Shown here piece after piece: positions 1 through 7,838 of a DNA stretch of 64,000 nt (position 1 is the first letter of the stretch; every line of letters starts with the position of its first letter). Source of the DNA: Sphingopyxis sp. 113P3. Its GTDB lineage: Bacteria; Pseudomonadota; Alphaproteobacteria; Sphingomonadales; Sphingomonadaceae. The position numbers and the translations under genes were made by a program. The DNA is taken from assembly GCF_001278035.1 (NCBI RefSeq), contig NZ_CP009453.1, positions 1-64,000 of the forward strand, written 5' to 3'. The notes under the pieces were generated by a model. It was given only the letters and a program-made list of their open reading frames with translations. It was not told where the DNA came from and made no database searches.

Positions 1-9
1 GGGCTTCAG

Positions 10-588
10 TGTGAGGGCTCGGGGGCGTCTGTGCGAGCCAGGGGGGGCTGGAGCCTGAGTGATCGGGGGACAATGTGAGTTCTCGGGGGACTCAGGCGAA
101 ACGGGCTAAAGAGCTGCCGGGAAATCCCTGAATCCCCGTATGTTTTTGCTTCGGGGAAGATCGCCGACATCGGAGATGCTCTTTTATGTGAGCGATTGGG
201 GGATCGTGGCCGAGGCGTGCGGATCTTTGCGTGAGGTCTCGGGGGCGGCCCGCGAAAATGGGGCGTTCGAAATAAGGAATTTCTCCACCTTTATGTGAGC
301 GATTGGGGGATGCCAAGAAAAGCCAATTAAACCAACATGATATGAAGATCTATATGTGAGTCGGCGGGGGTCACGCGCTGCGCGGCCCTGCTCGCCGCTT
401 CGACGCGGCCACGCGACACGAATCTTTTATGTGAGTTTTCGGGGGAGTGATCGCGACTCGGCTCGGGAACGCGAGTCGCGTGCCGAGGGCTCGGCGGCTT
501 TATGTGAGCGCTTGGGGGCTGGTGATCGCATGGGCCAACGACGTCTCTATGAGCGTCTGGGGGCACGTCTATGTGAGTGAACGGGGGG
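10..588 (+). repeat. Iteron array at the plasmid origin
   Basis: About ten direct repeats of the form TATGTGAGnnnTnGGGGG lie upstream of repA in the same orientation. The clearest copies start near 73, 185, 292, 353, 428, 501, 546 and 570, with degenerate copies near 10, 30 and 230. The copies at 185 and 292 share TATGTGAGCGATTGGGGGA exactly. Spacing is irregular (roughly 24 to 107 bp). Iterons of about 19 bp before a Rep_3 initiator are the standard binding sites for replication and copy control, so this is very probably the vegetative origin. No protein-coding gene was recognised in 1-626. Confidence 0.85.
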
Positions 589-626
589 CGGTTCTCATTA
601 TGACAAGCTGATGGTATGCAACTCAC

Positions 627-1760
627 ATGAAGCTCGATTCGGACACCGTGGAAATCGAGGTTCCGCCTGACCTGGAGGGTCTGAGTCGGACGTTGCGGGT
701 TGCTGACGTGATTCGCCGCCGCGACCTCGACTTTGTAAGTAAACCTGGGGAATTAGTCGAATCCGAGTTCGAGACGGGGTCGTTGAGTGCGGCCGGAAGA
801 AAGGCTTTCGCACTGATGTTGCGGAAAGCGGGACCGGAAGCCGGCGAAGACAGCAAGACTTTCACGATCACCAAGAAGGAACTGCGCGGCTCGCACAAGG
901 GTAACGAGCGCATCCAGCCGGTAATGGACGAACTGCTACGCGTGATCGTCCGTATCCGGACCACCTCGAAGAAGGGTAAGCCTGCGATCATGTCGCAGTC
1001 GCTGCTGTCGAGCTGCGTCGAGGAAATCTCCGAAGACGGCATGAGCGTCGTGGAGTTTCAGTTCTCAGAGAGCTTCAAGCGCGTGATCCAGCGTTCGGAT
1101 TACTATGCGCGGGTGAACCTCGGGGTGATGCTTGCGCTCCAGTCGCGCTATTCGCTCACCTTGTACGATCTTGGCTGCCTGATCATCAATCGGCAGAACC
1201 GCGTCGTCAAAATGAACGTCGATGAACTGCGCCGACGCCTGGGTGTGCCCGACGGCAGCTTCAAGAACTTCGCCGAGTTTCGGCGTGACGTGCTCGTCAA
1301 ATCGAAGGCGGAGATCGACCAGCTCGCCGATTTCATCGTGGAATGGGAAGAAATCCGGGGGTCCGGGCGCGGCCGGCCGGTCGAGGCGGTCAAGCTGACC
1401 TTCAGCCCCAAGGACCCTGTTGAGCAGGAAGAGACGGCAAAGGAGCTCGATCGGCCCAAGGTCGGACGCCGTGCCAGGCGCGATGGCAGCGTCGAGGAGG
1501 TCGCGGCCATTCCGGCGGCCGCCCCTGTGGCGGCATTGCCGTCGAGCAAGCCCTTCCCCACTGGATCGATGCATTTCTGCGGGGATCAGCGCCTGTTGAC
1601 GATTGTGGCCGATTTCGGGGGCGGCTGGGACAAGGATCTGATCGCCGGGGCGTTTCGCGAGAAGATGGGCGACCGGCTCAAGACCCTGACGGGCGTGCCG
1701 CTCTACAAATCCTGGGAAGGCTTCTGCAAAAGTTTCGTCGGGCTTCGTGGCCGGCCTTAG
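627..1760 (+). CDS. repA: Plasmid replication initiator, Rep_3 (RepA/RepB) family
   Basis: This 377-residue protein has the layout of a Rep_3 initiator: a first winged-helix domain (about residues 50-160, with basic helices around KKELRGSHKGNERIQ) and a second one (about 170-265, with a YSLTLYDLGCLI helix and a WEEIRGSGRGRP segment). It should bind the upstream iterons and open the origin. The C-terminal 100 residues are low-complexity and then a conserved-looking tail (GGWDKDLIAGAFREKMGD). The ATG is the first one after the iterons, and an inverted half-iteron (CTCACAT, 622-628) overlaps the start, a typical place for autorepression. Family assignment is by fold pattern and context. Confidence 0.85.
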   Translation: MKLDSDTVEIEVPPDLEGLSRTLRVADVIRRRDLDFVSKPGELVESEFETGSLSAAGRKAFALMLRKAGPEAGEDSKTFTITKKELRGSHKGNERIQPVMDELLRVIVRIRTTSKKGKPAIMSQSLLSSCVEEISEDGMSVVEFQFSESFKRVIQRSDYYARVNLGVMLALQSRYSLTLYDLGCLIINRQNRVVKMNVDELRRRLGVPDGSFKNFAEFRRDVLVKSKAEIDQLADFIVEWEEIRGSGRGRPVEAVKLTFSPKDPVEQEETAKELDRPKVGRRARRDGSVEEVAAIPAAAPVAALPSSKPFPTGSMHFCGDQRLLTIVADFGGGWDKDLIAGAFREKMGDRLKTLTGVPLYKSWEGFCKSFVGLRGRP

Positions 1761-1784
1761 GGATAGCCTGCCCTCCCCCGTTTC

Positions 1785-1794
1785 CTCACATAAA
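1785..1794 (-). repeat. Inverted iteron half-site after repA
   Basis: CTCACATAAA is the reverse complement of the TTTATGTGAG half of the iterons upstream of repA. A second inverted half-site (CTCACAT) sits at 622-628 across the repA start. Inverted half-iterons are known as Rep_3 operators that bind initiator dimers. The downstream copy lacks the G-run half and could be chance. Confidence 0.35.
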
Positions 1795-1806
1795 GCGAGA
1801 CCGGGC

Positions 1807-2202
1807 CTATTCGGGCGCCCTCCCCTCCCCTTCGGCCAGATCGATCAGCGCCATGATCCCGTCCGGGAGGCTGAGGTTGCGGTCGTCGCACCAGCGCACG
1901 AGGCGGTCGCGCTCAGGAGGCGACAGGCGCATGCTGATATGGAGCGACCGGGCCGGACCGCGCTGGGGCTTGCGCTTGGGTGTGACGCCGAGATCGGCAG
2001 TAACCTGCGGAAAATAGTTGGCTGGGAGCGCCGATCCGGCGGGTTCGCGTTGGACTGGCGGCGTGCTGGCAGGTTTGGGCGCGGCTGTAGCGGCAACGAG
2101 CCCGCGGAGACGATCGGCGGGCGCTTCTGGCTGCTCCAGGCGCTGCCGTGTCGATCCGATGATGTCGCCCATGCTGCTCACGGCGGCTTTTTCTTCAGGC
2201 AT
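1807..2202 (-). CDS. Small partition partner protein (ParB-like, RHH-type)
   Basis: This is a 131-residue protein with a disordered Ala/Pro-rich N-terminal half and a C-terminal module of about 45 residues that reads like a ribbon-helix-helix fold (RSLHISMRLSPPERDRLVRW, then a second helix). It follows parA directly. Its ATG lies 8 nt inside the end of parA and is served by a strong AAGGAGG within parA, so translation is coupled. In type Ib partition systems the second gene encodes the centromere-binding protein. That role is inferred here from size, order and fold. The second module at 57-58 kb has the same arrangement. Confidence 0.65.
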   Translation of the reverse strand: MPEEKAAVSSMGDIIGSTRQRLEQPEAPADRLRGLVAATAAPKPASTPPVQREPAGSALPANYFPQVTADLGVTPKRKPQRGPARSLHISMRLSPPERDRLVRWCDDRNLSLPDGIMALIDLAEGEGRAPE

Positions 2203-2881
2203 CGACTGCCTCCTTGTTCTGAATTTCGCTGAGAATATCGGCGAGGACGCTTTGCGCGATGCGGCGCGCTTTCTCCGTCTTGGCGAGGTTGGCAGCTTCG
2301 ACCTCAGCGAGGGTCATCCGGTAGTTCGACATGGCGCGAAAGGCGTCGAGGGTGAACATCTGGTCGGTGAAGGTCGGGAGAGCTTTCCTGATTTGACCGT
2401 CGATCTCCCACTCGGCTTTGGAGCGGGCCACCTGCCCTGTCTGGGTGATGAGCACGCGGTATGGGACGCCGCGGCACATTTTCTCGAGCATATCGCTGGT
2501 TTCGACGGTTCGCTCGAGATCGAGCCGCGATGACCGTGTCGGGATGACGACAAAGTCGGAATCCATAGCGGCATAGGCGGTCTTGAAGTTCGACGTTCCC
2601 TCGGAATCGACGACGACGAGCTGGGCCGCCTCGCGCGCTCGTCCGATCGCGGCACCGATATCCGAGTCCCGCAGCTGCGAGGCGTCCTCGACGGCGATGC
2701 GCGAGTCCCCTCCCCTGCCCGCTGCGATCCGATCCCGGTGCCAGTTCAACAGGCTGTTTTGACGGTCGGCGTCGAGCATGAACACCGAGCCGCCCAGTGC
2801 CTCGAATTCCGATGCGAGGGCAAGCGCAAGCGTCGTCTTGCCTGCTCCACCCTTGCTCTGCGCGATAGTGATGACTGGCAC
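2195..2881 (-). CDS. parA: ParA-family partition ATPase
   Basis: A small ParA/MipZ-like ATPase of 228 residues, lacking the N-terminal HTH of P1-type ParA. The deviant Walker A KGGAGKTT lies at about residues 10-17, followed by the ADRQNSLLNW loop and the VVVDSEGT Walker B segment. The longer open frame begins at 2944, but I chose GTG at 2881 because the deviant Walker A then sits at the usual distance from the N-terminus and AGGGAG lies just upstream. It should form the nucleoid-bound gradient that moves plasmid copies, with the overlapping downstream gene as its DNA-binding partner. Short ParA plus tiny partner is the type Ib pattern. Confidence 0.85.
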   Translation of the reverse strand: MPVITIAQSKGGAGKTTLALALASEFEALGGSVFMLDADRQNSLLNWHRDRIAAGRGGDSRIAVEDASQLRDSDIGAAIGRAREAAQLVVVDSEGTSNFKTAYAAMDSDFVVIPTRSSRLDLERTVETSDMLEKMCRGVPYRVLITQTGQVARSKAEWEIDGQIRKALPTFTDQMFTLDAFRAMSNYRMTLAEVEAANLAKTEKARRIAQSVLADILSEIQNKEAVDA

Positions 2882-2953
2882 GAAATAGCTCCCTGTGGGT
2901 CGCGGGCGCGGCACCCATGTGACGTGGCACAGGCAGCGCGGCACAATTGATCT

Positions 2954-3193
2954 GCGCTTCTCATAGCGCCTGTGTAAGCGCGGTGCAAGGCGACCGCGCT
3001 ACTGACCGCGCTGGGAATGGCACACGCGCAACAGCAAGCGCCGTTAGCAGCGAGGACGCAAGCGCCAGTAAACGCACAAGCGCACGCGCTGCGGCTCGCG
3101 ATGCCGCACGCGCCAGCGCGCTGCGCCGCGCGAACGCTAGGCAGAGCGCAATCGCGGCACCCAGCGCGTTACAACACGCGGCACATAACGCGG
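2954..3193 (-). repeat. 12-bp-phased GCGC array, candidate centromere of par module 1
   Basis: Upstream of parA, GCGC (or a one-base variant such as GCGA or GCAC) recurs on a 12-bp grid. Positions 2954, 2966, 2978 and 2990 form one run, 2996, 3008 and 3020 a second, and 3026, 3038, 3050, 3062, 3074, 3086, 3098 and 3110 a third. Further copies at 3116, 3128, 3146, 3178 and 3190 keep steps of 6 or 12 for the most part. About one helical turn between cores puts them on one DNA face, as in centromeres bound by RHH proteins. No real gene was recognised here; open frames through it are alanine-rich artefacts of the repeat. 3194-3277 holds nothing recognised. Confidence 0.65.
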
Positions 3194-3277
3194 CACAGGG
3201 AGAAAACGGCGGAAATCGGCCAAACCGCAGCACGCGACTCTCGCGTCGACGGCGTCTTCATCGCGACGATAGCTGGA

Positions 3278-4025
3278 TCAAGAGCGGGACAGAAGGCGAT
3301 CGATCTCCGCCATCTGCTCATCGAACGAGTCGAAAACCTGCCTGAGGCTTCGATCGGCAGGTGGGGGAGGGGGCTCCAATCGCGGTCGACCGCGCTGGGG
3401 AGAGGCATATCCGAATGCCACCGCGAGATCACCGGCCACGAAAACGCGCCAGGAACGACGCCGCGTGACTTCGACCAGCAACCCAGACCCGACACCGCGC
3501 TCGAGGAGCTTGCTCGCACCAGTTATAGTGAGGCCGAGAGCCTCGGAGACAAATTGCGGTGAGAGAAGAGGACGGTGAATGGTCAGAGCGGCCAAAGAGG
3601 GGAGGGCGCCCGGTCTGTACTCGCTGACGATCGCGCGCTGCGCGTCACGATAGAGTCGTTCGAGTTGATCGAGCCGCTCAGTCCCATCAGCGGCTGCACG
3701 TTGCAGCGACCTCACGATCGGCAGCCAGTCCGCGTCGGACAGCCGCGGCTTCAGCCGCATAGCCTTGGCGCCGCCGCAGAGGCAGGGCAGTGGGACGTGG
3801 GATAGACCCTGATCACGAAGGGAGAAGGGTAGACCAAGCCAGGGCGTGATCGTGCCGAGTTGCCGTGAATATTGCCGGACACGGTCGATGGCACGAATGA
3901 GGGGAGGGTGCTCGGCCGCCCCGGGTGGATCGACCACCGACGTGGGAAGAGCATCGCGCCATTCAAGCGGCTCGTTTGAGAGCAGCGCTTGCCGCCAACC
4001 GTCAAATTCAGCGAACTCGTCCAGA
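3278..4025 (-). pseudogene. Truncated RHE_PE00001/DUF1612-like HTH protein
   Basis: The frame encodes the C-terminal two thirds of a protein resembling the RHE_PE00001 family: a WLGLPF...LPCLCGGAKA segment, a coiled helical stretch with ERLDQLERLYRDAQ, a winged-helix-like part (SPQFVSEALGLTITGASKLLE), then a tail ending in EIDRLLSRS. Reading upstream, the frame continues past the GTG at 3937 (residues such as EWRDALPTSV) to about 4025 and hits a TGA at 4028-4030 contributed by the transposon terminus TGTCA. The N-terminal part is therefore missing. A full-length relative lies at 7839-9056. Whether GTG 3937 still gives a product is unknown. Confidence 0.6.
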
Positions 4026-4160
4026 TGTCAGCCGACAGAATAGGCTGCATTTCCATAATGCCTAGTAATATCAATAGATTATGTCGAATGAGCTGCAAGT
4101 AAATCTGTCCAGGGCGATATGCACGTCGCGGCCTTAGACAAAATAAGCTACATTCCGCGG
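4026..4160 (+). repeat. Left end of Tn7/Tn5053-like element 1, with transposase-binding-like repeats
   Basis: The stretch starts with TGTCA and holds three similar direct repeats, around GAATAGGCTGCATTTCC (near 4036), GAATGAGCTGCAAGTAA (near 4086) and AAATAAGCTACATTCCG (near 4138). Repeated sites of about 20 bp inside the ends are characteristic of TnsB/TniA-type elements. The TGTC end coincides with the break in the DUF1612-like gene. I could not find a matching inverted right end between 7770 and 9187, so the right boundary is unresolved. Confidence 0.5.
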
Positions 4161-4189
4161 GCAGCAAAAATCGTTGGGGAGCCCGTTCC

Positions 4190-5857
4190 ATGATTGAGCG
4201 CAAGCCGTCTCCTGCGCCCCGTCGGCGCCTCAAATCTCTCGAGACGGGCCTGGCGCTCTACCCGCATTTCCGGCGACATATATCGCTTAGCGGCCCGGTG
4301 ACTGCGGCGCAGGTTCAGGCGATATCCGAGGCAACCGGCCTCAAAGAGCGGCGGATACGGACACTTGCCGCGCGCTTCCGGCTGCATCCCGTTGCCGAAA
4401 CGCTGGCGCCAAAACCGCGCGGACCCGCTATCGGATCGCACAGGATCGATCCCGAGGTGAGGGTCGCCATCGATACGCTGATTGACGAAATCGCGCTCAA
4501 GATGGTCGCGCCATCGCGCGCGGAAGCGGCGCGGCAGATCTGGGGCCTGCTGCACGCGTATAACGGAGATCATCGGTTTCCCGCCGATCTGATCCCGAGC
4601 GAGAAGACGATCGAGCGGCTGCTGGCCGAGATTCCGAGCCGTGTTTGGGCGAAAGCGACGATGGGATCGAAGACGCGGAGCGCGCATGAGCCGCACCCCG
4701 GCGAATATGCCAGCGAGGGATTTCTCGATCTGGTGCAGATGGATCATACCAAGGGCGATGTGATCCTGGTCGATAGCCTGCGGCGCGAACATCTCGGAAG
4801 ACCGTGGATCACCTTCCTCATCGACATCTGGACCCGGTCGATTCTGGGCTATTATGTGAGCTTCGGCGACCCTTCGATCTTCCGGTGCGGGCGGGCGGTA
4901 GCGAGCGCTGTGTTGCCCAAAGAGCCGGTCCTTTCCCACCTGCGCGTCGACGTCAGCTATCCGATGCACGGCCTCTTCCGGCGCTGGCATGCCGATCAGG
5001 CCAAACCGCATCGCTCGGAGGCTTTTAGGCGCGCCTGTATCCGAAACGGGATCGCCCCCGATGTTCGGCGGCCCGGGCCGGCTCACCTTGGCGGACATAT
5101 CGAGCGGCTGATCGGCACGATGGTTGGAAAGCTGCGGCTCTTGCCCGGTGCGACCGGATCGAATGTGGCGGCGCGCGACGGCTATGATGCCGAGGCGAAC
5201 GCGGCGATGACGCTTGCAGAATTCGAGCGCTGGCTCTTGTGCCAGATCGCGATCTATCATCACGCGCCGCATAGCGCGCTGGGCGGCCTGTGCCCGGCCC
5301 AGATGTGGGCGCGCGAAGCGGCGAAGCACGGCCCGCTGCTGCCCGTGTCGGTCGCTTCCGACGCGCTGTTCCGCCAGTTTCTGCCGTCGAAGTCGCTGAC
5401 GGTCCATGCCAAGGGCATTCAGATCAAATATCGCCATTACTGGCATCCGGAGCTTGCCGTTCGGATCGGCCAAAAGATCGAAATCAGCTGGGACGAGCGG
5501 ACGATTCAGCATGTCTACGCCGATCTCGATGGCCGCTATGTCGAATTGCCGGTTATCGGCGACTATCCCGATGTCTGGGAGGCGGACTGGGAAGCCGCCA
5601 GGGCAGGCGTGCGGGCGCTGGGGCGGGCCTACCAGGCCGATGGCGGCCGCGCGGCGACGGCGCGGGCGGTGGCCGCCGCAAATCAGGAAATACACCGCGC
5701 CCGCGTTCGCACGAAGGAGGCGCGGCGCCAGGCCAAGCGCCGCGAAGGGGAGGGGGCGACCGTGGCCGATCTGCGGCGTCCAAAAACGCCGGCGGCCAAG
5801 CCCGTGATCTGGAAACCCGCGGCCGAACTCGGCGAAGACTGGGACCGGATCGGCTGA
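4190..5857 (+). CDS. tniA: TniA-type DDE transposase, element 1
   Basis: This 555-residue protein is a TnsB/TniA-type transposase with an N-terminal HTH region (about 35-65), a linker, and an RNase-H fold core carrying D185 (VQMDHTKGD), D269 (HADQAKPH) and E305 (GGHIERLIGT). The second catalytic motif reads DQAK where relatives, including the second tniA here, have DNAK. It cuts and joins the transposon ends as a DDE enzyme with help from TniB and TniQ. GGGGAG precedes the ATG. The stop TGA overlaps the ATG of tniB by one base, so the tniA-B-Q trio is one operon. Confidence 0.88.
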   Translation: MIERKPSPAPRRRLKSLETGLALYPHFRRHISLSGPVTAAQVQAISEATGLKERRIRTLAARFRLHPVAETLAPKPRGPAIGSHRIDPEVRVAIDTLIDEIALKMVAPSRAEAARQIWGLLHAYNGDHRFPADLIPSEKTIERLLAEIPSRVWAKATMGSKTRSAHEPHPGEYASEGFLDLVQMDHTKGDVILVDSLRREHLGRPWITFLIDIWTRSILGYYVSFGDPSIFRCGRAVASAVLPKEPVLSHLRVDVSYPMHGLFRRWHADQAKPHRSEAFRRACIRNGIAPDVRRPGPAHLGGHIERLIGTMVGKLRLLPGATGSNVAARDGYDAEANAAMTLAEFERWLLCQIAIYHHAPHSALGGLCPAQMWAREAAKHGPLLPVSVASDALFRQFLPSKSLTVHAKGIQIKYRHYWHPELAVRIGQKIEISWDERTIQHVYADLDGRYVELPVIGDYPDVWEADWEAARAGVRALGRAYQADGGRAATARAVAAANQEIHRARVRTKEARRQAKRREGEGATVADLRRPKTPAAKPVIWKPAAELGEDWDRIG

Positions 5858-6678
5858 TGGGACCAGCACCATCGCTGCCCTTCTGGATCGCCTTTGACGA
5901 AGCGCGCAATGCCGTCGAGACGATCGTCGACGTGGCCCATGACGATCCCGAGGAACGGCCAACGTGCATCGTCCTAGTCGGCGATTCAGGCATGGGCAAG
6001 ACCTCGATCCTGCGTGAAGTGCAACGGCGGCTGACCGCGGACTTTCCCGAGCCGCCCGATTGGGGTGATGCGCGCTATCAGCCGGTGCTGAGGACGGTCA
6101 TCCCCTCAAGCCCGACCTCGCTCAAGATCAATCTCGCTCTGCTGTGGCAGCAAGGCTGGCCTGTCACCAGCACGACCCACAAGGTCGCGGACCTCAGGGT
6201 CGTCGATCTGCTCGGCAAGCAGGGCACCCGGCTTGTCGCGGTGGACAATGTCCATGTGATTCTGACGGCCAGCGGCAAGGCGCGCCGCGATACGCTCGAT
6301 ACTTTCCGCTATTTGATGAGCGCCGGCAATGTGCCGTTGGTTGTGGCGGGCCTGGACGTGGCCGAGTATATTTTTTCCGAAGATGTCGAACTCGCCTCGC
6401 GCTCGATCATCCTGCGCTTGCCGCTGTGGGAGCCGGGGGAGGCGTCACAGCGGCTGATCCGGGCGCTGGCGCGCGGCATGGGCCTTGTCGAGCCTAACCG
6501 GCTCGCCGAGCCCGATCTCGCCGAACCGATTTGCACTGCGAGCCATGGCGTGACGGGCAATTTCAAGCGGATCCTGCACTGGTCGGCCAAGGTCGCGAAA
6601 AGCGATGGTCGCAGCGTCATTAGGCGCGACGATATCGACAATGCGCTGAAGCGTTTTCCGCCCTACCGGCTCTTATGA
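5857..6678 (+). CDS. tniB: TniB-type AAA+ ATPase, element 1
   Basis: A 273-residue TniB/TnsC-like regulator. Walker A is VGDSGMGKTS at about 41-50. The expected Walker B aspartate-glutamate reads VAVDNVHVI (D130, N131), so the catalytic Glu is replaced by Asn. A winged-helix-like C-terminal segment follows. Such ATPases form target-selecting filaments and activate the DDE transposase. The replaced Glu would reduce ATP hydrolysis if the pocket works as in relatives; the second TniB in this window keeps DE (LVLDEIDKM). The gene is translationally coupled on both sides. Confidence 0.83.
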   Translation: MGPAPSLPFWIAFDEARNAVETIVDVAHDDPEERPTCIVLVGDSGMGKTSILREVQRRLTADFPEPPDWGDARYQPVLRTVIPSSPTSLKINLALLWQQGWPVTSTTHKVADLRVVDLLGKQGTRLVAVDNVHVILTASGKARRDTLDTFRYLMSAGNVPLVVAGLDVAEYIFSEDVELASRSIILRLPLWEPGEASQRLIRALARGMGLVEPNRLAEPDLAEPICTASHGVTGNFKRILHWSAKVAKSDGRSVIRRDDIDNALKRFPPYRLL

Positions 6679-7769
6679 AGCCGGAAGCGCCGGAGCGCAC
6701 GCCGCTCGCGTTCCGGGTGCGCCCCCAGCCTGCGGAGGGCTTCGATTCGTGGCTGGACCGGATCGTGCGCCGCCACGAAACCTCGCGGAGAACCTTGTTC
6801 CGCTATCTCGATGTCGATCCCGATCTGGCAAATTATGACCTCGCGAGGGGTAAGCTCGGCCTGCCGGCGCGGCATCATGCAACATTCGACGGGCTCGTTG
6901 CCGGGCTGGGCTGGGCGGTGGACGTCGATCGCGATGCGGTGATGGACGGTTTTGCCGCTGGGCCTGCGCATTGGCTATTGCCGCTGACCCTGCGCCGCTA
7001 TGGCTGCGCTTGCTGCTGGTCCGGGCTGATCGCCGAAGGGCGGCCGCTCTATATCCGCAAGGACTGGATATGGAGCGCGAGCTGGTGGTGTCACGAGCAT
7101 CAGCTGCCCTTGTCGGTGATGCCGGCATGGGACTGGCCGCGCCGGGAGGGTAGCCTTGCGGCGATGCTGGGACGCCTCGAGGCGGCCGCGCGCGAGATCG
7201 TGCGCGCGGCGCGCCCGACGGCGCGGCTGATCGCGTACAATCGGGCCGTGATCGAATTTCTCCGCAAAGGCGACGATGGCGTCACTCCGCAGCGGTACAG
7301 GCGCTATGTCGAGACCATCGTCGCGAACCGTTTTCATTTTTCGAGCGAGCGGATCCGGTTGCTGGCCTTGCGGCACAGCAGCGGAGCGCAACCGGCGCGG
7401 CGCTTCGAGCGCTTTGTCGCGCTCAGCCGGAGCGAGCTTGCGAAGGAGGGGAGGGGGTTCTTCCGGCGCCCGCAGCCGAGGGTCGAGGGAATCGATATCG
7501 AGGCGGCTATCGACAGGCCCAGGCGCGGCCGCCGCTGGGAACCCGATTTGCCGATGCTGTTGCAAACCTATCTGTCCATTGCCCAGCGCGCGGAAGCGCG
7601 GGGCGAGCCGCTCGGTCGCCCCGCGGGGCCTGGAGACAATTATGGCTTCTATCGCTCGATGAACAGCGCATCGGCGCAAAAATGGACGAATGATCGCGGG
7701 CCGGGCGGCCTCGGTTGGCAAAATCGCCCTCAGAAGCCCGTACAGCGCGATTTGGGGTCGCTGCCGTAA
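6675..7769 (+). CDS. tniQ: TniQ-family protein, element 1
   Basis: This 364-residue TniQ/TnsD-like protein begins with FRVRPQPAEGFDSWLDRIVRR, the usual opening in which the element recruits its target-site factor, and has a CACC...C/H zinc-binding-like stretch near residues 112-140 (YGCACCWSG, then WWCHEHQLPL). Only one Cys cluster is evident, fewer than in the second TniQ here. It overlaps tniB by 4 nt (ATGA). TniQ proteins link TniB to a target or host factor. No resolvase gene accompanies this element. Confidence 0.75.
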   Translation: MKPEAPERTPLAFRVRPQPAEGFDSWLDRIVRRHETSRRTLFRYLDVDPDLANYDLARGKLGLPARHHATFDGLVAGLGWAVDVDRDAVMDGFAAGPAHWLLPLTLRRYGCACCWSGLIAEGRPLYIRKDWIWSASWWCHEHQLPLSVMPAWDWPRREGSLAAMLGRLEAAAREIVRAARPTARLIAYNRAVIEFLRKGDDGVTPQRYRRYVETIVANRFHFSSERIRLLALRHSSGAQPARRFERFVALSRSELAKEGRGFFRRPQPRVEGIDIEAAIDRPRRGRRWEPDLPMLLQTYLSIAQRAEARGEPLGRPAGPGDNYGFYRSMNSASAQKWTNDRGPGGLGWQNRPQKPVQRDLGSLP

Positions 7770-7838
7770 GTCTGGGCTGGCCTACGCCCGTTTTGGCGCT
7801 GTAAGGGGCATTTGCGGGGGCAAAATTTTTGCCGGTTT

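Noticed and set aside
1..626. Short open frames within the iteron region
   Set aside because: They cross the iterons, lack ribosome-binding sites, and have no recognisable sequence.
2961..3233. Leftward Ala/Arg-rich frame of 90 codons upstream of parA
   Set aside because: It is the translation of the GCGC-repeat region, with composition unlike any folded protein and no ribosome-binding site seen.
4148..5962. Leftward frame of 604 codons over tniA of element 1
   Set aside because: It lies antisense to a transposase with intact DDE residues and shows no domain signal of its own.
7805..7835. GGCAAAA/TTTTGCC palindrome between tniQ and the DUF1612-like gene as a bidirectional terminator
   Set aside because: The loop would be one base and the stem AT-rich; too weak to list as a feature.
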